From: Granulimonas faecalis
GTDB lineage: Bacteria > Actinomycetota > Coriobacteriia > Coriobacteriales > Atopobiaceae
NCBI RefSeq assembly: GCF_022834715.1
Contig: NZ_BQKC01000001.1
Span: forward strand, 1,400,501 to 1,464,500
Direction of reading: 5' to 3'
Length of the DNA: 64,000 nt
Shown: positions 56,779 through 64,000 of the stretch, piece by piece
How positions within the stretch are numbered: the first letter of the stretch is position 1
How the letters are laid out: every line of letters starts with the position of its first letter
Notes under the pieces: model-generated
Told to the model about the DNA's origin: nothing
The model's input: the letters and a program-made list of their open reading frames with translations, nothing else
The model's database searches: none
Translations under genes and position numbers: made by a program

Positions 56779-57708
56779 ATGTCACGAGGAACCGAGGCCC
56801 CCGAGGTCGCCGTGGAGCTGGTGCCCGCCAGCCTCGAGGCCAACCTCGACTCCCTGGAGGCCTACGTCACAGGCGCGGTGGAGGAGCTCTCCGCCGAGGG
56901 GCTGGACTGCACCGACCCCGACAACTACCGCTGGGCCAAGGGCGCCCGCGCCCAGCTCAACCGCATGGCCAAGGCCGTCTCCCAGGAGCGCAACCGCGTG
57001 AAGCGCGACTACATGCGCCCCTTCAAGGCCTTCGAGGACCGCTGCAAGGCCATCGAGCGGAAGGCCACCGACGCCGCCAAGCGCCTGGGAGAGCCCATAG
57101 CCGAGGCCGACGAGGCGTGGCGCGCCCGGCGCACGGCCGAGCTCGAGGCCTTCTACGCGGAGGGCGCCGAGCTGCTGGCCCCGGTGGTGCCCCTCCCCCG
57201 CCTCATGGACGGCGAGCGGTGGCTCCGGCGCTCCTGCAGCCTGCCCAAGGCCCAGGAGGAGATGGCCGCCAAGGTGGCCCGGGTGGCCGACGGCTGGGAG
57301 GCCCTCAAGGCCGCCGGCCTCGGCGACGCCCTGCCCGACGCCGAGCGCGCCTACTTCGAGACGCTGGACGTGGCCGCCGCCATCGCCGCGGGGCGCGACG
57401 CCGCCGACGCCAAGGCCCGCATCGCCGAGATGGCCGCGGCCGTGGCCCCCGAGCCGCTCCCGGAGCCCGGACCCGTCCCCGAGCCGGAGCAGGCGCCGGA
57501 GCCCGCCACCGCCCCGGCCACCTGGCGCCCTGGCCCCGAGGACTACGCCCGCATGGCCGGCGAGCCGGCCCCTGCCCCCGGGGAGCCCCGGGGCGACTGG
57601 CACCTGACCGTCACGGGGGCCACCCGCTCCGAGGTGCTGGCCCTCGTGGAGGCCATGCGCGCCATGGGGCTCCACGGCTCCATCCGCCGCGAGGGGGCGG
57701 CGTCGTGA
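56779..57708 (+). CDS. DUF1351 phage protein
   Basis: A 309-residue protein. LEAYVTGAVEELSAEGLDCT and KGARAQLNRMAKAVSQERNR with VKRDYMRPFKAFEDRCKAIE follow the DUF1351 pattern; a long coiled-coil-like middle and a Pro/Glu-rich linker precede a small C-terminal domain (WHLTVTGATRSEVLALVEAM). These proteins occur beside recombination and SSB genes in siphophages; the role is not proven. AGAGGA precedes the ATG. Confidence 0.8.
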   Translation: MSRGTEAPEVAVELVPASLEANLDSLEAYVTGAVEELSAEGLDCTDPDNYRWAKGARAQLNRMAKAVSQERNRVKRDYMRPFKAFEDRCKAIERKATDAAKRLGEPIAEADEAWRARRTAELEAFYAEGAELLAPVVPLPRLMDGERWLRRSCSLPKAQEEMAAKVARVADGWEALKAAGLGDALPDAERAYFETLDVAAAIAAGRDAADAKARIAEMAAAVAPEPLPEPGPVPEPEQAPEPATAPATWRPGPEDYARMAGEPAPAPGEPRGDWHLTVTGATRSEVLALVEAMRAMGLHGSIRREGAAS

Positions 57709-57941
57709 GCGGGCGGACGGCCCCCACCTACGGCGAGGTGGTGGCGGGCTTCATGTTCCTGGCCGACGACCTGCGCCGCGTCTCCGAGGACGTGGACGGC
57801 AGGGCCTGGGCCGTGGAGGACGGCGCCGGCCTGTCCATGGAGGACGTGCACGCGCTGGAGGACGCCGCGGCGGACCTCCACCACCGGGCCTCCGAGCTCC
57901 GCGTCCGGGCGGCCCGGTGCGGCATGAGGGGCGTCGCGTGA
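57705..57941 (+). CDS. Small hypothetical phage protein
   Basis: A 78-residue helical protein (FLADDLRRVSEDVDGRAWAV, DVHALEDAAADLHHRASEL) starting at GTG 57705, which overlaps the DUF1351 stop, and ending in an overlap with the next GTG. No family recognised. Confidence 0.55.
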   Translation: MSGRTAPTYGEVVAGFMFLADDLRRVSEDVDGRAWAVEDGAGLSMEDVHALEDAAADLHHRASELRVRAARCGMRGVA

Positions 57942-58261
57942 GCGCCCCGAGGCTCGGCGGCACGAGGCCGTGGAGCCCGGAGGAGGACGCGGCCCTCTAC
58001 GAGCACTACCGCAAGCACGGCCCGTCGTGGCCGGGATGGCTCGCCGCCGGGGTGGACCGCACGCCCGGGGCCATCTCCAGGCGCGCCCGCCTCATCGGGG
58101 CGGCGGAGAGGCGCGGGGACCGGTGGAGGCCGGAGGAGGACGAGGCGCTCAGGCGGCTCCTCGGGCTCCTCGCCGAGAGGATGGCGCGGCCTCCGGTGAC
58201 GGTGGCCGCCAGGATACGAGAGCTGGCCGCGAGGGACGCGGCCTCGAGAGGAGACGCATGA
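57938..58261 (+). CDS. SANT/Myb-like DNA-binding phage protein
   Basis: A 107-residue protein with two Trp-containing repeats: RPWSPEEDAALYEHYRKHGP and RWRPEEDEALRRLLGLLAER, each resembling a SANT/Myb helix, with RTPGAISRRARLIG between them. Such domains in phages bind DNA. Start and stop overlap the neighbouring genes (GTGA, ATGA). Confidence 0.7.
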   Translation: MSAPRLGGTRPWSPEEDAALYEHYRKHGPSWPGWLAAGVDRTPGAISRRARLIGAAERRGDRWRPEEDEALRRLLGLLAERMARPPVTVAARIRELAARDAASRGDA

Positions 58262-58788
58262 GCATCAACCGAGTCACCATCACCGGCAACCTGACCCGCG
58301 ACCCTGAGCTGCAGGCGACCCAGGGCGGCACCCGGGTCCTGCGCATGGGCGTGGCCGTGAACGACCGCACGAAGAACGCCCAGACCGGCCAGTGGGAGGA
58401 CCGCCCGAACTTCATCGACTGCGTCGTGTTCGGCAACCGCGCCCAGTCCATCTCCCGTTTCCTCACCAAGGGGACCAAGGTGGCCGTCGAGGGCCGACTC
58501 CGCTGGAGCCAGTGGCAGGACAGGGAGACCGGCAAGAACCGCTCCAAGGTCGAGGTGGTCGTGGACGAGCTGGAGTTCATGAGCCCCCGCCAGGACGGCC
58601 CGCAGGCGGCCCCCCAGGGCGCGTACCCGCAGCCGCAGGCCTACCCGGCCCCCCAGCCCCAGCAGCCCGCCTACGCGCCGCCGCAGGCCGCCTGGCCGGC
58701 GCCCGCGGCCCCTGCGCAGCCACCCGCGCAGCCGACCCTGCAGCCGCCGGCCGCGCCCCAGACCTACACCGACGACATCCCGTTCTAA
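58258..58788 (+). CDS. ssb: Single-stranded DNA-binding protein
   Basis: A 176-residue SSB. The OB fold covers residues 1-108 (NRVTITGNLTRDPEL, NFIDCVVFGNRAQSISRFLT, TKVAVEGRLRWSQWQD), followed by a Pro/Gln/Ala-rich tail that ends in TDDIPF, the acidic tip that recruits partner proteins. GAGAGGAG precedes the ATG. Phage-encoded, next to replication genes. Confidence 0.95.
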   Translation: MSINRVTITGNLTRDPELQATQGGTRVLRMGVAVNDRTKNAQTGQWEDRPNFIDCVVFGNRAQSISRFLTKGTKVAVEGRLRWSQWQDRETGKNRSKVEVVVDELEFMSPRQDGPQAAPQGAYPQPQAYPAPQPQQPAYAPPQAAWPAPAAPAQPPAQPTLQPPAAPQTYTDDIPF

Positions 58789-58798
58789 GGAGCCGGAC

Positions 58799-59278
58799 AT
58801 GACGAACCCCATCGGCGAGGAGTGCGCCGCCATCGCCGCCAGGGAGCGCCGCGACGAGGTGCTCGACGCCCTCGCCTGCGCCCTCATGGACGCCGACCGC
58901 ATCCACCAGCCCGGCGCCTGCATCTGCCGCCACGGCGACGGCTTCACCGTCGTCCTCGAGCCCTATGTCGAGCACGACACCGTCATCGACGTCGACGGCA
59001 ACCCCGTCGGCGTCTCCAAGGGCGCCCGCCTCGCCCTGCTCCACGCCCTGGGCGGCGTGCCGGAGCCCGAGCCGGAGCCCGACAGCTGGGAGCGGCTGAA
59101 GAATGACGCACAGAAGGAGCTCATCGACTACTGGTCGTGCCGGGACGTGATGTGCAATGACTGCCCGGCGATAGTCGACGGCAAGAACCCAATGGATCGA
59201 TACGGCACGGCTGGCTGCGGCCTTGCGATGAGGGCCGACATCGTGGCCCGCGCCAAGGCCCTCGCGGGGGCCTCGTGA
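58799..59278 (+). CDS. Hypothetical phage protein with C-terminal Cys cluster
   Basis: A 159-residue protein. The first 90 residues include ACICRHGDGFTVVLEPYVEH and a short Pro/Glu linker (PEPEPEPDS); the C-terminal 60 have CRDVMCNDCP and a later C, which may bind zinc. AAGGAG precedes the ATG. No family recognised. Confidence 0.6.
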   Translation: MTNPIGEECAAIAARERRDEVLDALACALMDADRIHQPGACICRHGDGFTVVLEPYVEHDTVIDVDGNPVGVSKGARLALLHALGGVPEPEPEPDSWERLKNDAQKELIDYWSCRDVMCNDCPAIVDGKNPMDRYGTAGCGLAMRADIVARAKALAGAS

Positions 59279-59309
59279 CCGCCCGGGGGGGCGCCCCGTC
59301 CCCGTCGAC

Positions 59310-59504
59310 GTGTGCCCCGGCCCCAAGGGCGGCGCGCCGACGGTCCGCTGCGGCGCCTGCGGGTGCCGTCTCTCCAGGACGGCCAGGTACTGCCCGCGCT
59401 GCGGCGCGGAGGCGGACCGGGGACCGGAGGCGGCCATGGCCGAGCGCAGGGACCGGGAGCTGCTGGAGAAGTACCGCCGCCGCATGCGCGGCGACTGGAC
59501 GTGA
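59310..59504 (+). CDS. Zinc-ribbon phage protein, possibly frameshifted at its start
   Basis: A 64-residue frame with VRCGACGCRLS and ARYCPRCGAEAD, a two-knuckle zinc ribbon, and a helical basic tail. The GTG at 59310 has no ribosome site. A GTG at 59275 that overlaps the previous stop would be the expected start in this operon; it is out of frame by one base, and one extra G in the G7 run at 59285-59291 would join them as MTARGGRPVPVDVCPGP. The gene may be frameshifted or slippage-controlled. Confidence 0.55.
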   Translation: MCPGPKGGAPTVRCGACGCRLSRTARYCPRCGAEADRGPEAAMAERRDRELLEKYRRRMRGDWT

Positions 59505-59519
59505 GGGAGGTGGGCGCCG

Positions 59520-59720
59520 ATGAGGCACTGCTGCGTGACGTGCCGGTGGGCGTGGCCGCCGGATCCCAGGTCGGACCATGACGAGGGGCTCGAGGCCGAG
59601 TGCCGCCGCTTTCCGCCGCAGATGGTCTACGCAGGGGCGGAGGACATCTACACCTGCATGTGGCCTGCGGTCGGCTATGAGCACTGCTGCGGCGAGTGGG
59701 CCGCGGACGAGGAGGCGTGA
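59520..59720 (+). CDS. Small Cys-rich phage protein
   Basis: A 66-residue protein with Cys residues in CCVTCRWAW, AECRRFPP, IYTCMWP and HCCGEW, spaced as in small metal-binding phage proteins. GGGAGG lies 13 bases before the ATG. Unknown role. Confidence 0.6.
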   Translation: MRHCCVTCRWAWPPDPRSDHDEGLEAECRRFPPQMVYAGAEDIYTCMWPAVGYEHCCGEWAADEEA

Positions 59721-59723
59721 GAC

Positions 59724-60530
59724 GTGGGCGTGACCATACAGGAGGACATGTACGAGGCCGCCGAGTTCATGCCTCCCGAGCAGAGGCAGCCGTTCATCGC
59801 GGCGCTGGTGGCCTTCGGGCTGTCCGGGGTGCTCCCCGACGAGGGCGAGCCGTGGTACCCGACCTTCCACGTATGCCGGCGCCGTCTCGAGATGAGCGCG
59901 AAGCGCTCCAATGGCGGACGTAAGTCGGTAGCTAAAAGGTGGGCTAATAGGCAGGAAGAAGGTACCTCCATAGGTACCTATAAGGACACCGACGAAGGTA
60001 CCTCCATAGGTACCTATAAGGACACCGACGAAGGTACCAACGATAGGTGCCGCGTAGGTACCAACGATAGGTGCCGCGTAGGTACCAACGATAGGTGCCG
60101 CGTAGGTACCAACTCTACTGAGGTGAGTAGAGGTGAGAATGAGGTGAGGATGAGGAGTGGTGAGGAGAGTTCTAAACGCATAGAGTCCGGCACGGACGAC
60201 GGGGGCTCCCCCATGCCCGACGGGCCGGTGCCCTACGGCGCGATCGTCGGCCGCCTCAACCAGCGCGCGGGCGCCGACTACCGCCCGTCGTCTAGGGCCA
60301 CCCGCCGCCTCATCGACGCGAGGTGGCGCGAGGGCTACCGCCTCCCCGACTTCGAGGCCGTCGTCGACGCCAAGTGCTCCGAGTGGGCCGGGACCGAGAT
60401 GGCCAAGTACCTCCGGCCCCAGACCCTCTTCGGCACGAAGTTCGAGGCCTACCGCTCCCAGGCCTCCATGGACCGGGGAGGGGGTGCGCCCGATGGCTGG
60501 TACGACTTCGCGTCGCTCGACGCCGAGTGA
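59724..60530 (+). CDS. Phage replication protein (DnaD/O-like) containing the origin repeats
   Basis: A 268-residue initiator-like protein. The N-terminal domain (QEDMYEAAEFMPPEQRQPFI, WYPTFHVCRRRLEMSAKRS) matches the DUF6291-type start, and the C-terminal domain (VGRLNQRAGADYRPSSRATR, FEAVVDAKCSEW, LRPQTLFGTKFEAY) is the conserved phage replication C-terminus. Between them lies a region of protein repeats (GTSIGTYKDTDE twice, GTNDRCRV three times) that is simply the translation of DNA iterons. Start is GTG 59724. The next gene encodes the DnaC-like loader. Confidence 0.85.
   Translation: MGVTIQEDMYEAAEFMPPEQRQPFIAALVAFGLSGVLPDEGEPWYPTFHVCRRRLEMSAKRSNGGRKSVAKRWANRQEEGTSIGTYKDTDEGTSIGTYKDTDEGTNDRCRVGTNDRCRVGTNDRCRVGTNSTEVSRGENEVRMRSGEESSKRIESGTDDGGSPMPDGPVPYGAIVGRLNQRAGADYRPSSRATRRLIDARWREGYRLPDFEAVVDAKCSEWAGTEMAKYLRPQTLFGTKFEAYRSQASMDRGGGAPDGWYDFASLDAE
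59958..60120. repeat. Iteron array, probable phage replication origin
   Basis: Two perfect 36-base repeats (59958-59993, 59994-60029; begin GAAGGTACCTCCATAGG) and three perfect 24-base repeats (60033-60056, 60057-60080, 60081-60104; begin GGTACCAACGATAGGTGCCG) plus a partial fourth. GGTACC recurs eight times. The array is inside the replication gene, as in lambda O, and is followed by a relatively AT-rich stretch (60110-60190). Confidence 0.9.
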
Positions 60531-61191
60531 GGCCTGGGCCCCCTACCCGCCCGACCCGGCGTGGGTGCGCTCCCGCACCCGGGCGCCCAGGGCCTACGGG
60601 TGGGTGGAGGCCGACGGGGCCTACGCCCCCGAGCTCGCCGCGGGGGGCCTCTGGCTCTTCGGCGACGGGGGCTGCGGCAAGACGGCGCTCGTCCACGCCA
60701 TCCGCCTGTGGTGGGACGGCTCCCACGTGGCCGTGACCGAGCCCGACGCCCTCACCGGGGTGCGTTGGTGCGGCGTCCGGGAGCGGTCCGTCTACGTCCT
60801 CGAGGACGAGATGGTGGACCGGCTGGACCAGGCGGGCCGGTCCTGGCGGGCCGACTTCTCCGCGGAGCTGGCGCAGTACGCCGAGGCGCCGCTGCTCTGC
60901 GTCGACGACGCCGGCGAGGCCGAGCCCACCAAGGCGGCCTACAAGGCCTGGTACCGGGTGCTCACGGCCCGTTCCGAGGCCGGGCTCCCCACGGTGGCGG
61001 CCAGCCGGTCGGGGCTCGGGGACTTCTGCGAGGCCTTCGCCCGCTCCAGGAGCGTGAGGCCCGCCCAGGCGGGGCGCCTCGGGGAGCTGGTGCGGCGCTC
61101 CATGGTGCCGCGCCGGGTGAGGGGGCGCGCGGATGGCCCTGGGGGGACGCAGGGCGCCGGGAAACGGGAGCTGGGGGTGGTGCCGGGGTGA
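60493..61191 (+). CDS. DnaC-like AAA+ helicase loader
   Basis: A 232-residue ATPase with Walker A LWLFGDGGCGKTALV and Walker B PLLCVDDAGEAEP; a Sensor-type Arg/Asn region follows (VAASRSGLGDFCEAF). It probably loads the host helicase at the origin with the preceding initiator. The ATG at 60493 follows GGGAGGGGG and overlaps the previous gene by 38 bases; a GTG nine bases upstream is an alternative. Confidence 0.8.
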   Translation: MAGTTSRRSTPSEAWAPYPPDPAWVRSRTRAPRAYGWVEADGAYAPELAAGGLWLFGDGGCGKTALVHAIRLWWDGSHVAVTEPDALTGVRWCGVRERSVYVLEDEMVDRLDQAGRSWRADFSAELAQYAEAPLLCVDDAGEAEPTKAAYKAWYRVLTARSEAGLPTVAASRSGLGDFCEAFARSRSVRPAQAGRLGELVRRSMVPRRVRGRADGPGGTQGAGKRELGVVPG

Positions 61192-61436
61192 GTAGGCGCA
61201 ATCGGGTTTTCAGGGCCGCAAATCGCCGCAGGGCGCCCCGCAGGCGGACGGCCCTCCGGGGGCGGTGGCGCGGGTGGCGCGCGGCCGGGATCCCGGTGCC
61301 CACGTGCCTGCTGTGGGCCGCCTGGGACGTCCGGGCGGCCCACCCCGCCGCGGCGGGGCTCTGCGCCCTGGCGGTGGCGGCGGCGTGCGTGTGGGTCGCG
61401 GTGACGGCGTGGATGGGGGCGGTGCACGGTGGCTGA
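61188..61436 (+). CDS. Small phage membrane protein
   Basis: An 82-residue protein with a very basic N-terminus (SRRNRVFRAANRRRAPRRR) and two hydrophobic segments at about 35-48 and 55-78 (GLCALAVAAACVWVAVTAWM). GTG start overlaps the previous stop. Unknown role. Confidence 0.5.
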   Translation: MSRRNRVFRAANRRRAPRRRTALRGRWRGWRAAGIPVPTCLLWAAWDVRAAHPAAAGLCALAVAAACVWVAVTAWMGAVHGG

Positions 61437-61857
61437 GCGCGTCGGGACCGGAGATGGGGCATTTGCCCCATCCACAGAAAGCACACAGAAATCTCCAAGG
61501 CCCCTGTACCGGCTCTGGACGCCGGGCGAGCTCGGGCGGGTGCTCGCCCACCCGGAGATGACCGCGGCGGAGCTCGCGGCGATGCTGCCGGGGCGCACGG
61601 CCAAGGCGGTCAGGCGCATCCGGGAGCGCCACGGCAGGCGCGCCGCCGGCTCCACGCCGGCGTGCCGGTGCTGCGACGCGCGCCCGGTGTGGGAGGAGAG
61701 CCCGCGGGCCCGGCGCATGGGGCTCTGCAAGGGGTGCTACCTGGACGAGATGGAGCGGCGCTCGGCTGAGGACGCGAGGGCCGGCGCCCTGCGCAAGCGG
61801 ATGCACGACGCGAGGGCCCGCGAAGCGCGGGCCAAGCGCGGGAAAGGAGAGGCATGA
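61429..61857 (+). CDS. Putative zinc-finger DNA-binding phage protein
   Basis: A 142-residue protein: a helix-turn-helix-like middle (HPEMTAAELAAMLPGRTAKA, VRRIRERHGRR) and a Cys4 cluster (ACRCCDARP and LCKGCYLDE) followed by a basic helical tail. It is like small phage regulators of late genes, but this is inference. GTG start at 61429 overlaps the previous gene; its stop overlaps the methyltransferase start. Confidence 0.55.
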   Translation: MAERVGTGDGAFAPSTESTQKSPRPLYRLWTPGELGRVLAHPEMTAAELAAMLPGRTAKAVRRIRERHGRRAAGSTPACRCCDARPVWEESPRARRMGLCKGCYLDEMERRSAEDARAGALRKRMHDARAREARAKRGKGEA

Positions 61858-63124
61858 CCATGCGGGTGAGGGAGGTGCCCATCGGGGACGTGGTGCCCTA
61901 CGAGGGCAACCCCAGGGACAACGAGGCGGCGGTGCCGGCGGTGGCCGAGAGCCTCAGGGAGTTCGGTTGGCGCCAGCCCATCGTGGTGGACGCCGACATG
62001 ACGGTGGTCTGCGGCCACACGCGCCTCAAGGCCGCCCGGCGCCTCGGCATGGAGACGGTGCCGGTGGTGGTGGCCGACGACCTCACGGCCGAGCAGGTGG
62101 CGGCCTACAGGCTCGCCGACAACCGCACCGCGGAGCTCGCCGAGTGGGACCTCGACCTGCTGGGCCAGGAGCTCGACGGCCTGACCGACCTCGACATGGG
62201 CCGCTTCGGCTTCGACGGCTTCGAGGATGCGCTCAAGACCCCCGAGGAGCAGATCGCCGACGTGGCGGAGGACGAGGTGCCTGGCCCCGACGAGGTGGAG
62301 CCGAGGTGCCGCCCCGGCGAGCTCTGGCGCCTCGGGGACCACCTGCTGCTCTGCGCCGACGCGACCGACGCCGAGGCGGTGGACCGCCTGCTCGGGGGGG
62401 GGGGGAGTCCGTTGACCTCCTCCTGACCGACCCGCCCTACGGCGTGGCCTACACCGGCGGCACCGTCGAGGGGCCCACCATCGAGAACGACGACATGGAA
62501 GACGAAGCCTTCACCGGGTTCCTGACCGCGGCGCTCTCCTGCGCCCTCGCCCACATGCGGCCCGGGGCGTCCTTCTACCTCTGGCACGCAGACACCCGCC
62601 GGGACCCGTTCACGAGGGCCCTCGACGCCTGCGGCGCCCGGGCCCGCCAGGTGCTCGTGTGGGTGAAGGGCTCCTTCGCCCTCGGCCGCCAGGACTACCG
62701 GTGGCAGCACGAGCCGTGCCTCTACGGCTGGAAGGAGGGGGCCGCCCACTACTTCGACCCGAGCCGCAGCGAGTCCACCGTCATCGAGGACGTGGACCTG
62801 GGGTCGCTCACCAAGGCCCAGCTGCTAGAGCGCCTGCGGGCGGTCTGCGCGGGGCCCTCCACGGTCGTCCGTTGCGAGAGGCCGCCGAGGAGCGCCGAGC
62901 ACCCGACCATGAAGCCCGTGCGGCTCATCGCCTACCTCATGGCCAACAGCTCGCGCAGGGGCGACACGGTGCTCGACCCGTTCGTGGGCTCGGGGACCAC
63001 CGTCGTGGCCTGCGAGCAGATGGGCCGGGCGTGCCGCGCCATGGAGCTGGACCCGAGGTACTGCGACGTCGCCATAGGGCGCTGGGAGCGGCTCACCGGC
63101 GGCACGGCCGTCAGGGAGGGTTGA
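61854..63124 (+). pseudogene. ParB-like/DNA methyltransferase fusion, interrupted at a G12 tract (possibly phase-variable)
   Basis: The first frame (61854-62426) encodes a ParB/Srx nuclease-like domain: VPIGDVVPYEGNPRDNE, VCGHTRLKAARRLGM, YRLADNRTAELAEWD. It stops soon after LLGGGG. The second frame continues from ESVDLLLTDPPYGVAYTGGT to 63124 and carries DPPY (motif IV) before VLDPFVGSGTTVVACEQMG (motif I), the order of beta-class adenine methyltransferases. Ten or thirteen G instead of twelve at 62394-62405 would make one protein of about 423 residues. The tract may switch the enzyme on and off, or may be a read error. Confidence 0.85.
62394..62405 (+). repeat. Poly-G tract, 12 bases, within the methyltransferase gene
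   Basis: G12 at the exact point where the ParB-like and methyltransferase frames part. It is the longest homopolymer I noticed in the window. Confidence 0.95.
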
Positions 63125-63128
63125 CCGG

Positions 63129-63150
63129 GAGGCCCCTGCGGGGGCCTTTC
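63129..63150 (+). terminator. Terminator after the methyltransferase gene
   Basis: AGGCCCC-TGCG-GGGGCCT followed by TTCCC, five bases past the stop codon. Confidence 0.65.
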
Positions 63151-63193
63151 CCATGGGGCGGGGAGGGCGTGACAGGGGCCGGATGATGGGCCC

Positions 63194-64000
63194 ATGGCGA
63201 CGAAGAAGAGGGACCCCAGGGACAACTTGAACCCGCCCATCCGCACCAGCGAGGAGGCCAGGCGCCTCGGCGCCAGGGGCGGCCGGCGCTCCGGCGAGGT
63301 GCGCCGCGCCCGGCGGAGCCTGCGCGACCTCGCCCTCGACATCATCGACTCCCCCGCCCCGCCCAAGCTCGCGGCCCAGGTGCGCACCATCGCCCCGGGA
63401 CTCGACGAGGTGACCACGGGGGCCGTCATGCTCGCCGGGCAGGTCAACGCGGCGGCCAACGGCAACGCCCAGGCCTTCCGCGCCGTCACCGAGCTGGCGG
63501 GCGTCGACGGAGGCGGGGACGCCGGGGAGGACCGCCCGTGGGCGGCCGACATGGCCCTGCTCATCGGGCGGGACTTCGTGGACGCCCACCGCGGCCTCGC
63601 GTCCGGCGAGGCCTGCGACCTGTGGCTGCCGGGCGGGCGCGGCTCGCTCAAGAGCTCATTCGCCTCGCTGGAGATCGCCTGCGGCCTCATGCGGGACCCC
63701 GACGCCAACGCCCTGGTCATCCAGAGCCGCCGGGTGAACCTGCGCGACGCGTCCATGGCCCAGATGCTCTGGGCCTTCGACCGCCTCGGCGTGGCCGACC
63801 TGTGGGTGCCCACGGGCTCCACCCTGCGCATCAACAACCGCGAGACCGGCCAGGCGGTCGTCTTCCGGGGATGCGACGAGCCCAAGAAGCTGAAGTCCAT
63901 CAAGCTCAGACGCGGCCACTGGCGCTACCTCTGGGTCGAGGAGGCCGACCTCCTGCGCGGCATGGCGGAGGTGCGCTCCGTCCGCCAGACGGTCAGCCGC
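63194..64000 (+). CDS. Phage terminase with small-subunit-like N-terminus and PBSX-type large-subunit domain, 3' end outside window
   Basis: One open frame of 269 codons to the window edge. Residues 15-60 (IRTSEEARRLGARGGRRSGE, then VRRARRSLRDLALDI) match the small-subunit Gly-Gly-basic domain; from about residue 140 the PBSX/SPP1-type large subunit begins with P-loop LPGGRGSLKSSFASLEI, QMLWAFDRLGVADLWV, VVFRGCDEPKKLKSIKLRRG and Walker B YLWVEEADL. The two subunits are usually separate genes; here no stop lies between them. The ATG at 63194 starts the packaging module. Confidence 0.85.
   Translation, partial: MATKKRDPRDNLNPPIRTSEEARRLGARGGRRSGEVRRARRSLRDLALDIIDSPAPPKLAAQVRTIAPGLDEVTTGAVMLAGQVNAAANGNAQAFRAVTELAGVDGGGDAGEDRPWAADMALLIGRDFVDAHRGLASGEACDLWLPGGRGSLKSSFASLEIACGLMRDPDANALVIQSRRVNLRDASMAQMLWAFDRLGVADLWVPTGSTLRINNRETGQAVVFRGCDEPKKLKSIKLRRGHWRYLWVEEADLLRGMAEVRSVRQTVSR

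Larger units (their letters stand above)
49403..64000. mobile_element. Prophage (siphophage-like), left end to window edge
   Basis: Begins at the tRNA-Leu fragment and contains, in order, integrase, HTH-RhuM protein and repressor on the minus strand, then cro-like, exclusion, small early genes, RusA, RecT-like, DUF1351, SSB, replication, DnaC-like, ParB-methyltransferase and terminase genes on the plus strand. Stop-start overlaps of the ATGA/GTGA kind link most early genes. The right attachment site, with the restored tRNA-Leu, lies outside the window. Confidence 0.93.

Noticed and set aside
59275-59523. 82-codon frame starting at the GTG overlap
   Set aside because: Beyond the first six codons it is Ala/Arg/Pro-rich without motifs; the shifted frame holds the zinc ribbon.

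Overview
The window is a high-GC (about 70%) bacterial chromosome segment that ends inside an integrated prophage. Gene content and protein style suggest an actinobacterium of the class Coriobacteriia, probably an Olsenella/Atopobium-like gut or oral anaerobe: PTS sugar uptake, an Asn-rich Rho insert, a PflX-type radical SAM protein, a YgbA/YbaN pair, and a threonine branch without a fused aspartokinase. This placement is inference from gene families; there is no rRNA in the window.

Left part (1-23.7 kb): a partial nuclease-fold gene, a GC-rich repeat-filled spacer, YbaN/YgbA and a CydC-like ABC half-transporter that appears to lack its first two membrane helices. Then come nth, a zinc-ribbon membrane protein, folC and 5-formyl-THF cyclo-ligase, and a cellobiose-type PTS operon (IIA, IIB, IIC, 6-phospho-beta-glucosidase) facing a divergent GntR/UTRA regulator. 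A sucrose locus follows in which only the ROK fructokinase is intact: scrB is deleted and frameshifted, and a LacI N-terminus is joined directly to the IIA end of a PTS permease. valS, an acidic protein of unknown function and a coupled DUF2252/cysteine-hydrolase-like pair with a hexanucleotide tandem repeat at its ribosome binding site complete this part.

Middle part (23.7-49.3 kb): tRNA-Arg(TCT); a complete aspartate-to-threonine set arranged divergently (hom-lysC-asd on minus, thrC-thrB on plus); VanZ-like and hypothetical membrane proteins; an SDR; rho; a double-winged-helix MarR-like regulator; argS; pncB; small proteins; a PflX-like radical SAM enzyme; tRNA-Ala(CGC); a probable 6S RNA; a TagO/WecA-type transferase; infC-rpmI-rplT with an AUA start and a leader attenuator; an aldehyde dehydrogenase; a B3/B4 protein; and an HTH membrane regulator. 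Several families of short intergenic repeats are scattered through the first 49 kb.

Right part (49.35-64.0 kb): a prophage inserted in a tRNA-Leu gene. The displaced tRNA 3' end is the left attachment site and the right end is outside the window. The lysogeny operon on the minus strand is repressor, HTH-RhuM fusion, integrase. The plus-strand early operon is cro-like, small genes, RusA, RecT-like annealing protein, DUF1351, SSB, a replication protein with iterons inside its gene, a DnaC-like loader and a ParB-methyltransferase interrupted at a G12 tract. It ends in a PBSX-type terminase that is open at the window edge. A SieB-like exclusion gene lies antisense in the early region.
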